From GCA-2717185 sp047517345 (GTDB taxonomy: Bacteria; Pseudomonadota; Alphaproteobacteria; UBA8366; GCA-2717185): DNA of 16,480 nt. Made by a program: the position numbers and the translations under genes. Below, piece after piece: positions 6,478-13,848 of the stretch. The DNA is taken from assembly GCA_047517345.1 (NCBI GenBank), contig JAKZTB010000336.1, positions 1-16,480 of the forward strand. Reading direction: 5' to 3'. Below the pieces are notes generated by a model. It ran no database searches and was not told the DNA's origin. It was given only the letters and a program-made list of their open reading frames with translations. Numbering within the stretch: position 1 is the stretch's first letter; each line of letters begins with the position of its first letter.

Positions 6478-7326
6478 TCAATGCGCCATGAAGACGGGCA
6501 CCTCGGTGTAAGCGAGGATATGGCTAGTCGCTCCGCCGAAGATCATCTGCCGCAAGCGGCTGTTGGTATATGCGCCCTTGACGACCAAATCCGCGCCTTG
6601 CGCGGCCGCCTCCTCCAACATCGCTTCGCCGAGAGAGCGCTTGCCGGCGGCGCAATCGACGACGGTTGCCTCGATATCGTTCCGGCCGAGATGGCGCACC
6701 ACTTCCGCGCCTGTCGGACCCGGCACCATCGCGTCTTCGACGGTAATCACGGAGACTTTTTTCGCTTGTTTCAAGAATGGCATTGAGAGCGCGATCGTGC
6801 GCGCGGTTTCGGTGCTGCCGTTCCAAGTGATGGCGACCGATTCGCCCAATGACGACGGCGCCGAAGGCGGCGCAATCAAAATCGGACGGCCGGTCTCGAA
6901 CAATGCCGCTTCCAGCGTATGCATCGTCGGCGTCGTCGCACCGTGCACGGGGCGCCCGACGACAATAATATCGAACAACCTGCCCCGGTGACCGACGTAA
7001 TCGTCGCTCGGACCGACATTCAGCCAAACCGCCGACGGCGTATCCGAAGACCCAGCCGGCTCGCCGCTCGCCACGCCACGGGCCTGCATAAAATCGTTGA
7101 AGTATTGTTCCGCCTGGCTAATCCGTGCTCTGTCTTCCTGCTCGTATTTTTCAACGAAAGCAGGTGTAACTACGCCGAAACCATCTGCGCTCGCGATGGC
7201 CGGAAGCGCAGGCTGAACGTAGACGCCTTCGACGTAACTGCCAAATCTATGCGCTGCGAGACACGCCGTTCCCAGCACCGAATCGACGACATCGCTCTCT
7301 TCAAATGGTACAAGAATCGCCTTCAT
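6478..7326 (-). CDS. Universal stress protein with two UspA domains
   Basis: A 282-residue cytoplasmic protein with two tandem UspA folds. The first domain begins MKAILVPFEESDVVDSVL and the second begins near residue 165 with ESVAITWNGSTETARTIA. The second ends in a G-x(12)-GG-x-TS stretch (about residues 251-268) related to the nucleotide-binding pattern of ATP-binding Usp proteins. The first domain lacks a clean version of that motif, as is common in tandem Usp proteins. Tandem UspA proteins of this type are frequent in Rhodospirillales and are associated with stress and redox adaptation; the precise role here is unknown. GAAGGGA precedes the ATG. It appears to lead a two-gene operon with the PLP lyase and is divergent from the VanZ-like gene across 70 bp. 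Confidence 0.88.
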   Translation of the reverse strand: MKAILVPFEESDVVDSVLGTACLAAHRFGSYVEGVYVQPALPAIASADGFGVVTPAFVEKYEQEDRARISQAEQYFNDFMQARGVASGEPAGSSDTPSAVWLNVGPSDDYVGHRGRLFDIIVVGRPVHGATTPTMHTLEAALFETGRPILIAPPSAPSSLGESVAITWNGSTETARTIALSMPFLKQAKKVSVITVEDAMVPGPTGAEVVRHLGRNDIEATVVDCAAGKRSLGEAMLEEAAAQGADLVVKGAYTNSRLRQMIFGGATSHILAYTEVPVFMAH

Positions 7327-7396
7327 GTCATTCCCTTCGTTTTCGGATTGAAATGCCCAAACCGGGCGAACGGGTTAGCGTGGTATCATCGCCCAG

Positions 7397-8596
7397 ATGT
7401 CCTCCAATTCAAAGCTCAAGTTTTTCCATTATTCCGTAAAACCGAAGCTTTTTACTATCATATTATTGGGCGTTGCGTCGCTCGGTCTGTTCGAGATCGA
7501 TGACCGTTATTCGGTCGTTCAACAACATCTGCTGCCAAATCTGGATTTTCGCCGAATTGGGGAAAATTGGACCGGCTCGAAGGGGGGCATTCACCTGATT
7601 GCCGCATCGCCGACGGTTCTTGTCCTCAATAACGGCAACCGTCACCAAACCCTGATGACGCAAAGACTGAACAAGCCGCAACGTTTTGAAAATATACGGG
7701 TCGCGGTCGACATCAAACTGGATGGTGTCGAAGCGGGCCCGGCCTGGTGGCAGATGGCCGGCGTTATCGTTCTGAGCCATGATCGCAGTGGAAAGCGGAT
7801 GACCTACTGGCCGTCCGAAGTGGCTTTCCTTTCGGGGACACATCCCTGGCGACGTTACGAGGCCGTCATCCCGACATCTGCTTCCATGGCAAATATGAGA
7901 CTGGTTATTTTGCACGGCGGATCTTCCGGCGAAATCAAGATTCGAAATTTGGAGGTCGATGCCGCGGACGAAAGAATGTGGTTCTCGATCGCTGAAACAT
8001 CACTCCTGGTTCTCTGGCTTGGCGTCGGGATTTGGGTCCTGGCTCCGGTAATTATTCAACGCTGGCGGGCGCCCTTAGTTTATGCCGCGCTTATGACTTT
8101 CGCCGGGTTGCTTGCCGTTTCCGTAATGCCGCAGCCCCTGCTGTCCACGTCAAGCCAGCCGGCGATGCGGACGCTCGCCGAGATTACCGCACCCTTCACC
8201 AAGGCCGGGAAGCAATCGGAAGAGGCCGCGCAAAACCGGAAAAAGGCCGGTTCGCCCAAGGTGACACCTCCCGAAAAGGGCCAGAACGCGAGTGGCGATA
8301 CGGGTCAAGCCGCCCCTGTCTCTTTAAAACTCAAAGGAGATCGCCGGCAGTACAGCGCCCATTTTTTCAGCCATATCCTGCTTGGGATGCTGATTGGTTT
8401 GGCGTTCAAGGAAGCCGCTTGGTGGCACCTTGCAATCTATTTGTCGCTCGCCGCCGCGACGAACGAATTGTTGCAGGTTTTCGTCATTACGCGTTCGGCG
8501 GGGATTGCCGACGGGCTCGCGAACGTTGCCGGCGCAGCGTCGGGCCTCCTGATTGTAATGGTTTGGCGAATTGTGCGGCAGCGTATGATCGCCTAG
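7397..8596 (+). CDS. VanZ-like membrane protein with an extracytoplasmic beta domain
   Basis: This is a 399-residue inner-membrane protein. A first membrane segment (about 17-32) leads into a roughly 140-residue domain (45-188) rich in alternating hydrophobic residues, with NWTGSKGGIHL, GPAWWQMAGVIVLSH and GGSSGEIKIRNLEV; it resembles a carbohydrate-binding-type beta sandwich. Two membrane segments (197-220, 226-244) follow, then a hydrophilic Ala/Lys/Pro loop (245-318). A VanZ-type C-terminal part has three membrane segments and the signature ELLQ (357-360), an Arg (366), D372 and N376-x-x-GA. VanZ relatives are linked to teicoplanin resistance in Gram-positives, but Gram-negative versions often lie near envelope polysaccharide genes. 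No such genes are here, so the role is unknown. The ATG at 7397 has a weak ribosome binding site. Confidence 0.75.
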   Translation: MSSNSKLKFFHYSVKPKLFTIILLGVASLGLFEIDDRYSVVQQHLLPNLDFRRIGENWTGSKGGIHLIAASPTVLVLNNGNRHQTLMTQRLNKPQRFENIRVAVDIKLDGVEAGPAWWQMAGVIVLSHDRSGKRMTYWPSEVAFLSGTHPWRRYEAVIPTSASMANMRLVILHGGSSGEIKIRNLEVDAADERMWFSIAETSLLVLWLGVGIWVLAPVIIQRWRAPLVYAALMTFAGLLAVSVMPQPLLSTSSQPAMRTLAEITAPFTKAGKQSEEAAQNRKKAGSPKVTPPEKGQNASGDTGQAAPVSLKLKGDRRQYSAHFFSHILLGMLIGLAFKEAAWWHLAIYLSLAAATNELLQVFVITRSAGIADGLANVAGAASGLLIVMVWRIVRQRMIA

Positions 8597-8611
8597 GCCT
8601 CAAGCCGGTGG

Positions 8612-8818
8612 CTATGAAACATCTTCCTTCGCTTTTACGCGGTTGCGCCGATATTCGAGCGCATAAGGAAAACCGATCGACAGGATCAGCAAGACCCACA
8701 GCACGTTGGCGAGGCTCGAAGAGAACAACACCATCAGGTCGCCCTGCGACATCTTCATCGCCCGAAGGAAATACTGCACGAGCAGCGGACCGAGGATCGC
8801 GCCGATCAAGCGATTCAT
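8612..8818 (-). pseudogene. C-terminal remnant of a TctA-type tricarboxylate transporter permease
   Basis: The frame gives 68 residues with one strong membrane segment (LANVLWVLLILSIGFPYAL) and a basic tail. The stretch IGAILGPLLVQYFLRAMKMS followed by QGDLMVLFSSSLANVL matches, in my reading, the C-terminal end of TctA family permeases. Those have GxxLGPxxExxxRRALxxSxGDxxxFxxxPIS followed by a last membrane helix. TctA proteins are about 500 residues, so roughly 440 are missing. The frame meets a stop codon (8819-8821) right before the ATG, and the upstream sequence switches to an apparently unrelated gene on the other strand. No TctB or TctC genes are present. If translated it would be a small membrane protein, but a decayed gene is the simpler explanation. 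The family assignment is by eye. Confidence 0.6.
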
Positions 8819-8972
8819 CTACGGCTACGAATTGCGACAGGATGCGGCGATTTCCACTTGTATCGCCGCGGATATCAAGTTCGGATTGTTCGAACACGCC
8901 GTGACGCGCTGCCGCGGCGCGCGGGACCGCATAGTCGTCGCTTTCAATGCCAGCATCCACTACGATCCTTGA
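8819..8972 (+). pseudogene. Possible C-terminal remnant of an unidentified gene
   Basis: From about 8819 to the TGA at 8970-8972 the plus strand reads about 50 codons with protein-like character and G or C at most third positions: IYGYELRQDAAISTC, then FGLFEHAVTRCRGARDR and FNASIHYDP. There is no ATG in this stretch. The frame further upstream is simply the antisense of the TctA remnant. This suggests the tail of a gene whose 5' part was lost at the same junction that truncated TctA. I do not recognise the family. The alternative, non-coding sequence with a chance open frame, cannot be excluded. Confidence 0.35.
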
Positions 8973-8998
8973 TCGCGATCGCAAACCGGGATGCAACG

Positions 8999-9823
8999 AT
9001 GCCCCCATCGGAAGTGCGCGTCGAGGTCCTCGACAGCGTCACCAAGGTGACAGACGACCATCGCGGCCAGGTCATAATCGCCGCCTCTCACGGCGCGGAA
9101 TATGCCGCCTACCTGGCAGCCAAAGGCGGCGCACGGGCCGTCATCCTGAACGACGCCGGCGTCGGCAAGGACGATGCGGGGATTTCGGGTCTGACCTATC
9201 TCGACTCACTGGGCATCGCGGCGGCCACGATCAGCCACCGTTCCGCACGGATCGGTGACGGCGGGGATATGATGGCGCGGGGCGAGATCAGCCACGTCAA
9301 TGCGGCGGCAGAAACTCTCGGCTGCACGCCGGGCCAATCCTGTGCCGCATGCGCCAACCGAATGCGGGATGCCAGTCAGGCAACATCAAGTCCACCGCCA
9401 CAAACCGAAAACCGTATGGTACTGCGCGGCGCACCAGTAGAACCGGAAGTATGGGGTCTCGATTCCGCCTCTCTTTTGTTGCCGGAAGACTCCAATCATA
9501 TCGTCATCTGCGGCTCACATGGGGAAGCCCTCGGCGGCAAGCCGGAAACCGCGTTGCGCTACGATGCCGTGGCCGCCGTTTTCAACGATGCGGGGATTGG
9601 AATCGACGATGCGGGCCTCAGCCGTCTGCCTGCGCTCGATGGCCGGCGCATTCCAGCCGCCACAGTTTCAGCCGATAGCGCGCGAATCGGCGACGCCCGC
9701 TCGATCTACGAGGACGGTATCGTTTCCAGGGTGAATGAAAGCGCCGCCCGGCTCGGTGCGAAGCCGGGCATACGCACAACCGATTTCGTCGATTGCGTTA
9801 TCGCGTCCTTGAAAAACGCGTAG
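8999..9823 (+). CDS. Unrecognised protein with two tandem copies of a ~95-residue domain
   Basis: A 274-residue soluble-looking protein without signal peptide or membrane segment. Residues 22-113 and 166-258 are clear copies of one domain. Both contain a hydrophobic strand ending in SHG, then NDAG-x-G-x-DDAG-x-S-x-L, then a segment ending in I-x-AAT-x-S-x-x-SARIGD, and finally S-x-VN-x-x-A-x-x-LG-x-x-PG. The 50-residue linker carries C109, C114 and C117 (C-x4-C-x2-C) and a Pro/Gln-rich piece. The conserved Ser-His-Gly and Asp-rich motifs look like a ligand, metal or catalytic site; this is inference. I cannot name the family. I chose the ATG at 8999; the frame is open further upstream but that part is antisense-like. 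The gene converges on the ThDP-enzyme gene with three bases between stops, and follows the truncated genes at 8.6-8.97 kb. Confidence 0.72.
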   Translation: MPPSEVRVEVLDSVTKVTDDHRGQVIIAASHGAEYAAYLAAKGGARAVILNDAGVGKDDAGISGLTYLDSLGIAAATISHRSARIGDGGDMMARGEISHVNAAAETLGCTPGQSCAACANRMRDASQATSSPPPQTENRMVLRGAPVEPEVWGLDSASLLLPEDSNHIVICGSHGEALGGKPETALRYDAVAAVFNDAGIGIDDAGLSRLPALDGRRIPAATVSADSARIGDARSIYEDGIVSRVNESAARLGAKPGIRTTDFVDCVIASLKNA

Positions 9824-9826
9824 CGT

Positions 9827-11575
9827 TCAGACCGGCCGGTCGCCCTTTTCGACTTTGAGAATGCGGCTATCGACCGCGGGCAGCATTTTGGCCGGGTCGC
9901 GCGTGACGACGACATCGACCACCGTCGGGCGGTCGGTTTCAGCCATTCCAGCCTGCATGGCACCCGCTAGCGCCTCCGGATCCTCGACCCGGATGCCGTG
10001 GCAGCCGAACGCTTCGGCAACCTGCGCGTAATTGATTTCCATCAGGTCGCTGGACTGGTACTTGCCGTCGTAGACCGCGTGCTGAAGCGCCTTCACGTAC
10101 CCCGAGGCGGCGTTGTTGACGACCAGGATCGTCACCCCCGCCTTCATGCGCAGCGCGGTTTCCAACTCGCCGATCACCATGTTGAAGCCGCCGTCCCCGG
10201 TCATTGCGACGACCGGACTGTCGGGGGCGCCGATCTGCGCGCCGATTGCGCCCGGCAATCCGTAGCCGATCGACGCCAAGCCGCGGTCGGCGATATAGGT
10301 CCGTCCTGCAACCTTCGTGTCGTATAGCAACCCGGTCCAGTGGCCTGAGAATCCGCCATCCGCGACGAGCACGGAATCGGCCGGCATCACATTGTTCAGC
10401 TCGTTTATCATGCGCGCCACGTTGATCGGCCGCTCGGTCGAATTAAGCCGCGCCGACGCTTCGCCGAGCCATTTTTTCATGCGGACCGGAACCTCCGCCG
10501 CGTAATCCGCGCGCGCGGCCTGCATGCGGATTGCACTATCGGATAGTTCTTCGCCGAGCGCCCGCAGCCCTTCGCCGGCATCGCCGCAAAGACCGGCATG
10601 AACGCGCGTCGTCCGGCCGATTTCTTCCGCCAGAACGTCGAGCTGGATCAGCGGCGTGTCATCCGGGAGAAGCTGAAAGCGTTTGGTCGCAATCTCGCCC
10701 AGCTTGCAGCCGACAGCCATCAGGCAGTCCGACGATTCGATCAGATCGTTCGCGATGCGCGTATAACGCCCGAACAATCCAGCGGACAGCGGATGCGAGC
10801 AGGCGATTCCGCCCTTGCCGCTCATCGTATGGGCGACCGGGATGTTGTGCGCCTCGGCGAAATTCTGCAGCGCATCGTAACCGTTCGACAGATGAATGCC
10901 GCCGCCGACCAGAAGCAGGGGACGCTCGGCCTTCGCCAACAGCGCCGCGGCCCGCGCCACATCGTCGGCACCCGGCCGGATGCGCCGCGCGGGGATAGAT
11001 TTCGTCTCCTCTTCGATCCAGAAATCGTCGGCCGCGAATTCGTGCGTCTCGTGGCAGACGTCTTCCGGCACATCCAGGATAACCGGTCCCGGCCGACCGC
11101 TCGTGGCGACCGCGAAAGCGCGCCGGACGAGTTCCGGGATACGCTTGCCGCTCTCGATGCGGATCAGCTCTTTGACCGCAGGGGTCAGGATGTCGACCTG
11201 CCGGCACTCCTGGGTCATGTTCTTCCAGGCGTGTTCCCGGTTTGCGTCGCCCGCCAGGACGACGAGCGGCACACCGGCATTCAGGGACTCGACCAGGCCG
11301 GTAACCAGGTTGGTCGCCCCGGGACCCAAGGTTGCGTCGCAAACGCCCGGCTTGCCCGTGACCCGCGCATAGGCATCGGCGATGAAAACGCCGCAGCGTT
11401 CGTCATTGATCAAATTGTGATTGAGCCCGAGCGACCGGACCGCCTCGTAGAAGGGCAGTAGCTGGAATCCGCCCATCCCCAACATAACCTCGACGTCGTA
11501 GGCCTGAAGCATTTCCGCCAGGGCTTCTCCGCCGTTCAGGCTGCGGGTGATATTGTCTTGGTTCGGCGAGCTCAT
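9827..11575 (-). CDS. Acetolactate-synthase-like thiamine-diphosphate enzyme
   Basis: A 582-residue three-domain ThDP enzyme of the acetolactate synthase / pyruvate oxidase superfamily. The N-terminal PYR domain has the catalytic Glu59 (NDERCGVFIADAYARVTGKPG) and ATLGPGATNLVTGL (81-94). The central FAD/DHS-like domain runs from about 205 to 340 with LLLVGGGIHLS. The C-terminal PP domain has GDGGF (460-464) ending in VVNN (485-488), the metal-ThDP motif. The exact reaction cannot be read from this: acetolactate synthase, sulfoacetaldehyde acetyltransferase and several 2-oxoacid decarboxylases share the layout. No ilvN-type regulatory subunit is adjacent, which argues against a biosynthetic acetolactate synthase. 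Its ATG overlaps the stop of the E1 beta gene by four bases, so it is the third gene of that operon and probably acts on a related metabolite. Confidence 0.88.
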   Translation of the reverse strand: MSSPNQDNITRSLNGGEALAEMLQAYDVEVMLGMGGFQLLPFYEAVRSLGLNHNLINDERCGVFIADAYARVTGKPGVCDATLGPGATNLVTGLVESLNAGVPLVVLAGDANREHAWKNMTQECRQVDILTPAVKELIRIESGKRIPELVRRAFAVATSGRPGPVILDVPEDVCHETHEFAADDFWIEEETKSIPARRIRPGADDVARAAALLAKAERPLLLVGGGIHLSNGYDALQNFAEAHNIPVAHTMSGKGGIACSHPLSAGLFGRYTRIANDLIESSDCLMAVGCKLGEIATKRFQLLPDDTPLIQLDVLAEEIGRTTRVHAGLCGDAGEGLRALGEELSDSAIRMQAARADYAAEVPVRMKKWLGEASARLNSTERPINVARMINELNNVMPADSVLVADGGFSGHWTGLLYDTKVAGRTYIADRGLASIGYGLPGAIGAQIGAPDSPVVAMTGDGGFNMVIGELETALRMKAGVTILVVNNAASGYVKALQHAVYDGKYQSSDLMEINYAQVAEAFGCHGIRVEDPEALAGAMQAGMAETDRPTVVDVVVTRDPAKMLPAVDSRILKVEKGDRPV

Positions 11576-12546
11576 ACGCCCATCTCCTCAACTGTCGTCA
11601 TCAGGTCGGCCACGCGGACGCGGCACAAATCTTCCAAGGGTGGCGCATAGGGTATCGGTATCCGTGGCGCGCCGAGACGCCGCACCGGCGATTTCAGCCG
11701 ATCGCTCAACATTTCCGATACCGTCGCCGCCACCTCCGCTCCGAAGCCGCAGACCTTGACCGCCTCATGGACTATCATCAACCGCCCGGTCTTCTCGACC
11801 GACGAGAAGACGGCCTCCCGGTCCCAGGGCCACAGGCTGCGCAAATCGATGATCTCCACGGATATGCCCTTTTCCGCGGCCGCTTCGGCGGCTTGGCGCG
11901 CGACTTGCCGCGCGCCGGACCATGTCACGATCGTCAGGTCGTCGCCCGACCGGTCGATCCGCGCCACGCCGATGGGTATGATTTCGTTTTCACCCTCCGG
12001 CACGTCGCCTTCCATGTCCCAGCTGTCCTTGTGTTCCATATAAATTACCGGGTCGTCGCAGCGGATCGCGGATTTCAGGAGCCCGCTATTATCCGCCGGC
12101 GTTCCCGGCGCCAAAACGACCAAACCAGGGACATGGACATACCAGGATTCGAGCGATTGGGAATGCTGTGCGGCGGAACTCCGCCACATGCCGATCGGCT
12201 GCCGGATAACCACGGGTACACGCGCCTGCCCGCCGAACATATAGCGCGCCTTGGCCGCCTGATTGACCATCTCGTCCATCGCACAGAGCGCGAAATCGGC
12301 AAAACGGAGCTCGACGACCGGACGCGTGCCGACCATCGCGGCGCCGACAGCGGCCCCCATGATCGTCGCCTCTGAAATCGGCGTGCTGACGACCCTGGCG
12401 GCGCCGAATTCCTCCTGCAGGCCGAGAAACTGGCCAAACACGCCACCATCGCCGACATCTTCACCCAACGCCCATACCGTGGGATCGCGACGCATTTCCC
12501 CGGCCAGCACCTGACGGGAAGCGTCCTTGTAGGTCATCACCGTCAT
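11572..12546 (-). CDS. 2-Oxoacid/acetoin dehydrogenase E1 component, beta subunit
   Basis: A 324-residue transketolase-like beta subunit of a heterotetrameric ThDP dehydrogenase. It starts with TYKDASRQVLAGEMRRDPTV and has the conserved PISEATI with Glu59 contacting the ThDP pyrimidine. It has QHSQSLESWYVHVPGL with His128, and the C-terminal transketolase domain ends with PRIPIPYAPPLED, the typical E1 beta closing motif. Acetoin, pyruvate and branched-chain members share these features; the sequence suggests the pyruvate/acetoin group but does not prove it. The start overlaps the stop of the alpha subunit gene (ATGA), a classic arrangement for stoichiometric translation. No E2 (lipoyl acyltransferase) or E3 gene follows, which is unusual. 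Confidence 0.9.
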   Translation of the reverse strand: MTVMTYKDASRQVLAGEMRRDPTVWALGEDVGDGGVFGQFLGLQEEFGAARVVSTPISEATIMGAAVGAAMVGTRPVVELRFADFALCAMDEMVNQAAKARYMFGGQARVPVVIRQPIGMWRSSAAQHSQSLESWYVHVPGLVVLAPGTPADNSGLLKSAIRCDDPVIYMEHKDSWDMEGDVPEGENEIIPIGVARIDRSGDDLTIVTWSGARQVARQAAEAAAEKGISVEIIDLRSLWPWDREAVFSSVEKTGRLMIVHEAVKVCGFGAEVAATVSEMLSDRLKSPVRRLGAPRIPIPYAPPLEDLCRVRVADLMTTVEEMGV

Positions 12547-13547
12547 ACCGCACCTCCGATGTCCTGCACGTCGGTTGCGGCAAGCGGCGCCTCGGGCCAG
12601 GGGGCGTTCGATGCCGTTTCGAAGGCGTCCGCCATCTCCTTTTCGGCGTCGCTTTCGATGCTTTCAAAATCCGCCGCTGCAACGCCGTTATCGGCCAGGA
12701 ATCCGCGAACGATTGTCAAAGGATCGTGCTCAAGGAACTCTGCGATCTCTTCCGCCGGGCGCCACGTTCCCGGATCGGCGACGGTGTGGCCGCGCTGCCG
12801 ATAGGTCTTGGCGTGAATGAATTGCGGTCCGCCGCCGTCCCGCATCTCCTCCACGAGACGTCCTGCCAACGCATCGATCGCGACGACATCGTTGCCGTCG
12901 ATGGCATGCGCTTGAATGCCGAGACTCTCCGCGCGCGCCGCTGGTCCCGGGCCTCCTGTCATGTCGCCGGTCCTTGTGCGCGCCGCGTAGCGGTTGTCCT
13001 CGCAAACGAATAGAACCGACAGATCGAATATCCGTGCCCAGTTGAGTCCTTCGAGAAAGGGGCCCCGGTTTACCGCGCCGTCGCCGAAGAAACAGGCGAC
13101 CACCACGTCTTCGCCCAGCAGTCGCTTGGCCTGGGCAGCGCCCGCCGCGATCGGAATTCCCGCGGCCACGATCCCGTTCGCGCCCAACATACCCACCGAA
13201 AAGTCGGCGATATGCATCGAACCGCCTTTGCCGTCGCTCGTGCCGCCGGCGCGACCGAACAGCTCGCGCATCATGGCTTCCGCGCTCGCGCCTTTTGCGA
13301 TGGTATGACCATGCCCGCGATGGGTGCTGGTAATCAGGTCCGATGTCCTGAGATTGCCGCAAATACCGGCGGCAACGGCTTCCTGGCCGATGGACAGGTG
13401 GGCCGCGCCGGTGATCAATCCTTCGCCCGCGGCTTTCTCTGCCGCTTCCTCGAAAGCCCGTATCCGGCACATGGTCGAATACAATGACAATATGCGCTGC
13501 GAAGACGATTGCCGGTGTTCATTGCTGCTTTCTCGATTTGGCGGCAT
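12543..13547 (-). CDS. 2-Oxoacid/acetoin dehydrogenase E1 component, alpha subunit
   Basis: The alpha partner of the heterotetrameric E1 carries the ThDP motif GDGAVNRGPFLEGLNWARIF, with a matching CEDNRYA Asn about 28 residues later. It also has AHLSIGQEAVAAG and THRGHGHTIAKG, which form the active-site entrance, and GKGGSMHIAD. I chose the ATG at 13547 (334 residues), which has AGGGA upstream. A GTG at 13571 would add eight residues but has no ribosome binding site and lies only three bases from the preceding remnant ORF. It is the first full gene of the operon alpha, beta, ALS-like enzyme. The complex would decarboxylate an oxoacid or cleave acetoin and pass the acyl group to a lipoyl E2 that must be encoded elsewhere, if it acts in the usual way. 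Confidence 0.9.
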   Translation of the reverse strand: MPPNRESSNEHRQSSSQRILSLYSTMCRIRAFEEAAEKAAGEGLITGAAHLSIGQEAVAAGICGNLRTSDLITSTHRGHGHTIAKGASAEAMMRELFGRAGGTSDGKGGSMHIADFSVGMLGANGIVAAGIPIAAGAAQAKRLLGEDVVVACFFGDGAVNRGPFLEGLNWARIFDLSVLFVCEDNRYAARTRTGDMTGGPGPAARAESLGIQAHAIDGNDVVAIDALAGRLVEEMRDGGGPQFIHAKTYRQRGHTVADPGTWRPAEEIAEFLEHDPLTIVRGFLADNGVAAADFESIESDAEKEMADAFETASNAPWPEAPLAATDVQDIGGAV

Positions 13548-13574
13548 CGGAATATCAGATCCCTTAAACACGCT

Positions 13575-13769
13575 CTATTGCGCGTACATGAAGTAACTTT
13601 TCGCCCGATACGCGTCGAGCTTTTCTCTCAGGCTCTCGACGATTTTCAGATTTTCGTCGGCGACGAACACGACGATGTTGGGCGGGTTTTCGGCACCCGC
13701 AAGTGATACAGGCAAGATAAGAAAAATAGCGAATACAATAAAATTTACAATTGCATTTCTATATTTCAC
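13575..13769 (-). pseudogene. Sulfatase remnant with its core deleted (N-terminus joined to C-terminus)
   Basis: The 64-codon frame (GTG at 13769) starts with a signal peptide (FIVFAIFLILPVSLAGA) followed by ENPPNIVVFVAD. That is the classic opening of secreted sulfatases (xPNIVxxxADD, where the Asp residues bind the metal). It then jumps to ENLKIVESLREKLDAYRA, which looks like the closing helix of the same family (usually NLA-x-E-x-P-x-x-VxxLRxxLxAYRA). The formylglycine motif C-x-P-S-R and about 400 residues are absent. An in-frame internal deletion joining similar ...AD and ...ADEN codons would explain this. The 5' half is AT-rich and the 3' half GC-rich. Alternatively it is a genuine small secreted protein. 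It ends directly upstream of the E1 alpha gene on the same strand. Confidence 0.5.
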
Positions 13770-13791
13770 AACTCAGCCAACCTGGAAATCA

Positions 13792-13797
13792 ATTATA
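13792..13797 (-). promoter_or_regulatory. Possible -10 promoter element upstream of the remnant/E1 operon
   Basis: On the minus strand the sequence reads TATAAT, 22 bases before the GTG at 13769, inside the AT-rich gap at 13770-13848. No good -35 box is found at the usual 16-18 bp spacing. It may be the old sulfatase promoter that now drives the dehydrogenase operon, but the AT-rich context makes chance matches likely. Confidence 0.3.
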
Positions 13798-13848
13798 CTA
13801 CCTGGATGGGGTTTATTTTGTTTGTAATATTTGAATATATTTAGATCG

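Noticed and set aside
8487..9008. A 173-codon minus-strand frame covering the remnant region
   Set aside because: It is Arg/Ser-rich with no domain features, and it conflicts with the more protein-like TctA fragment frame and the VanZ C-terminus.
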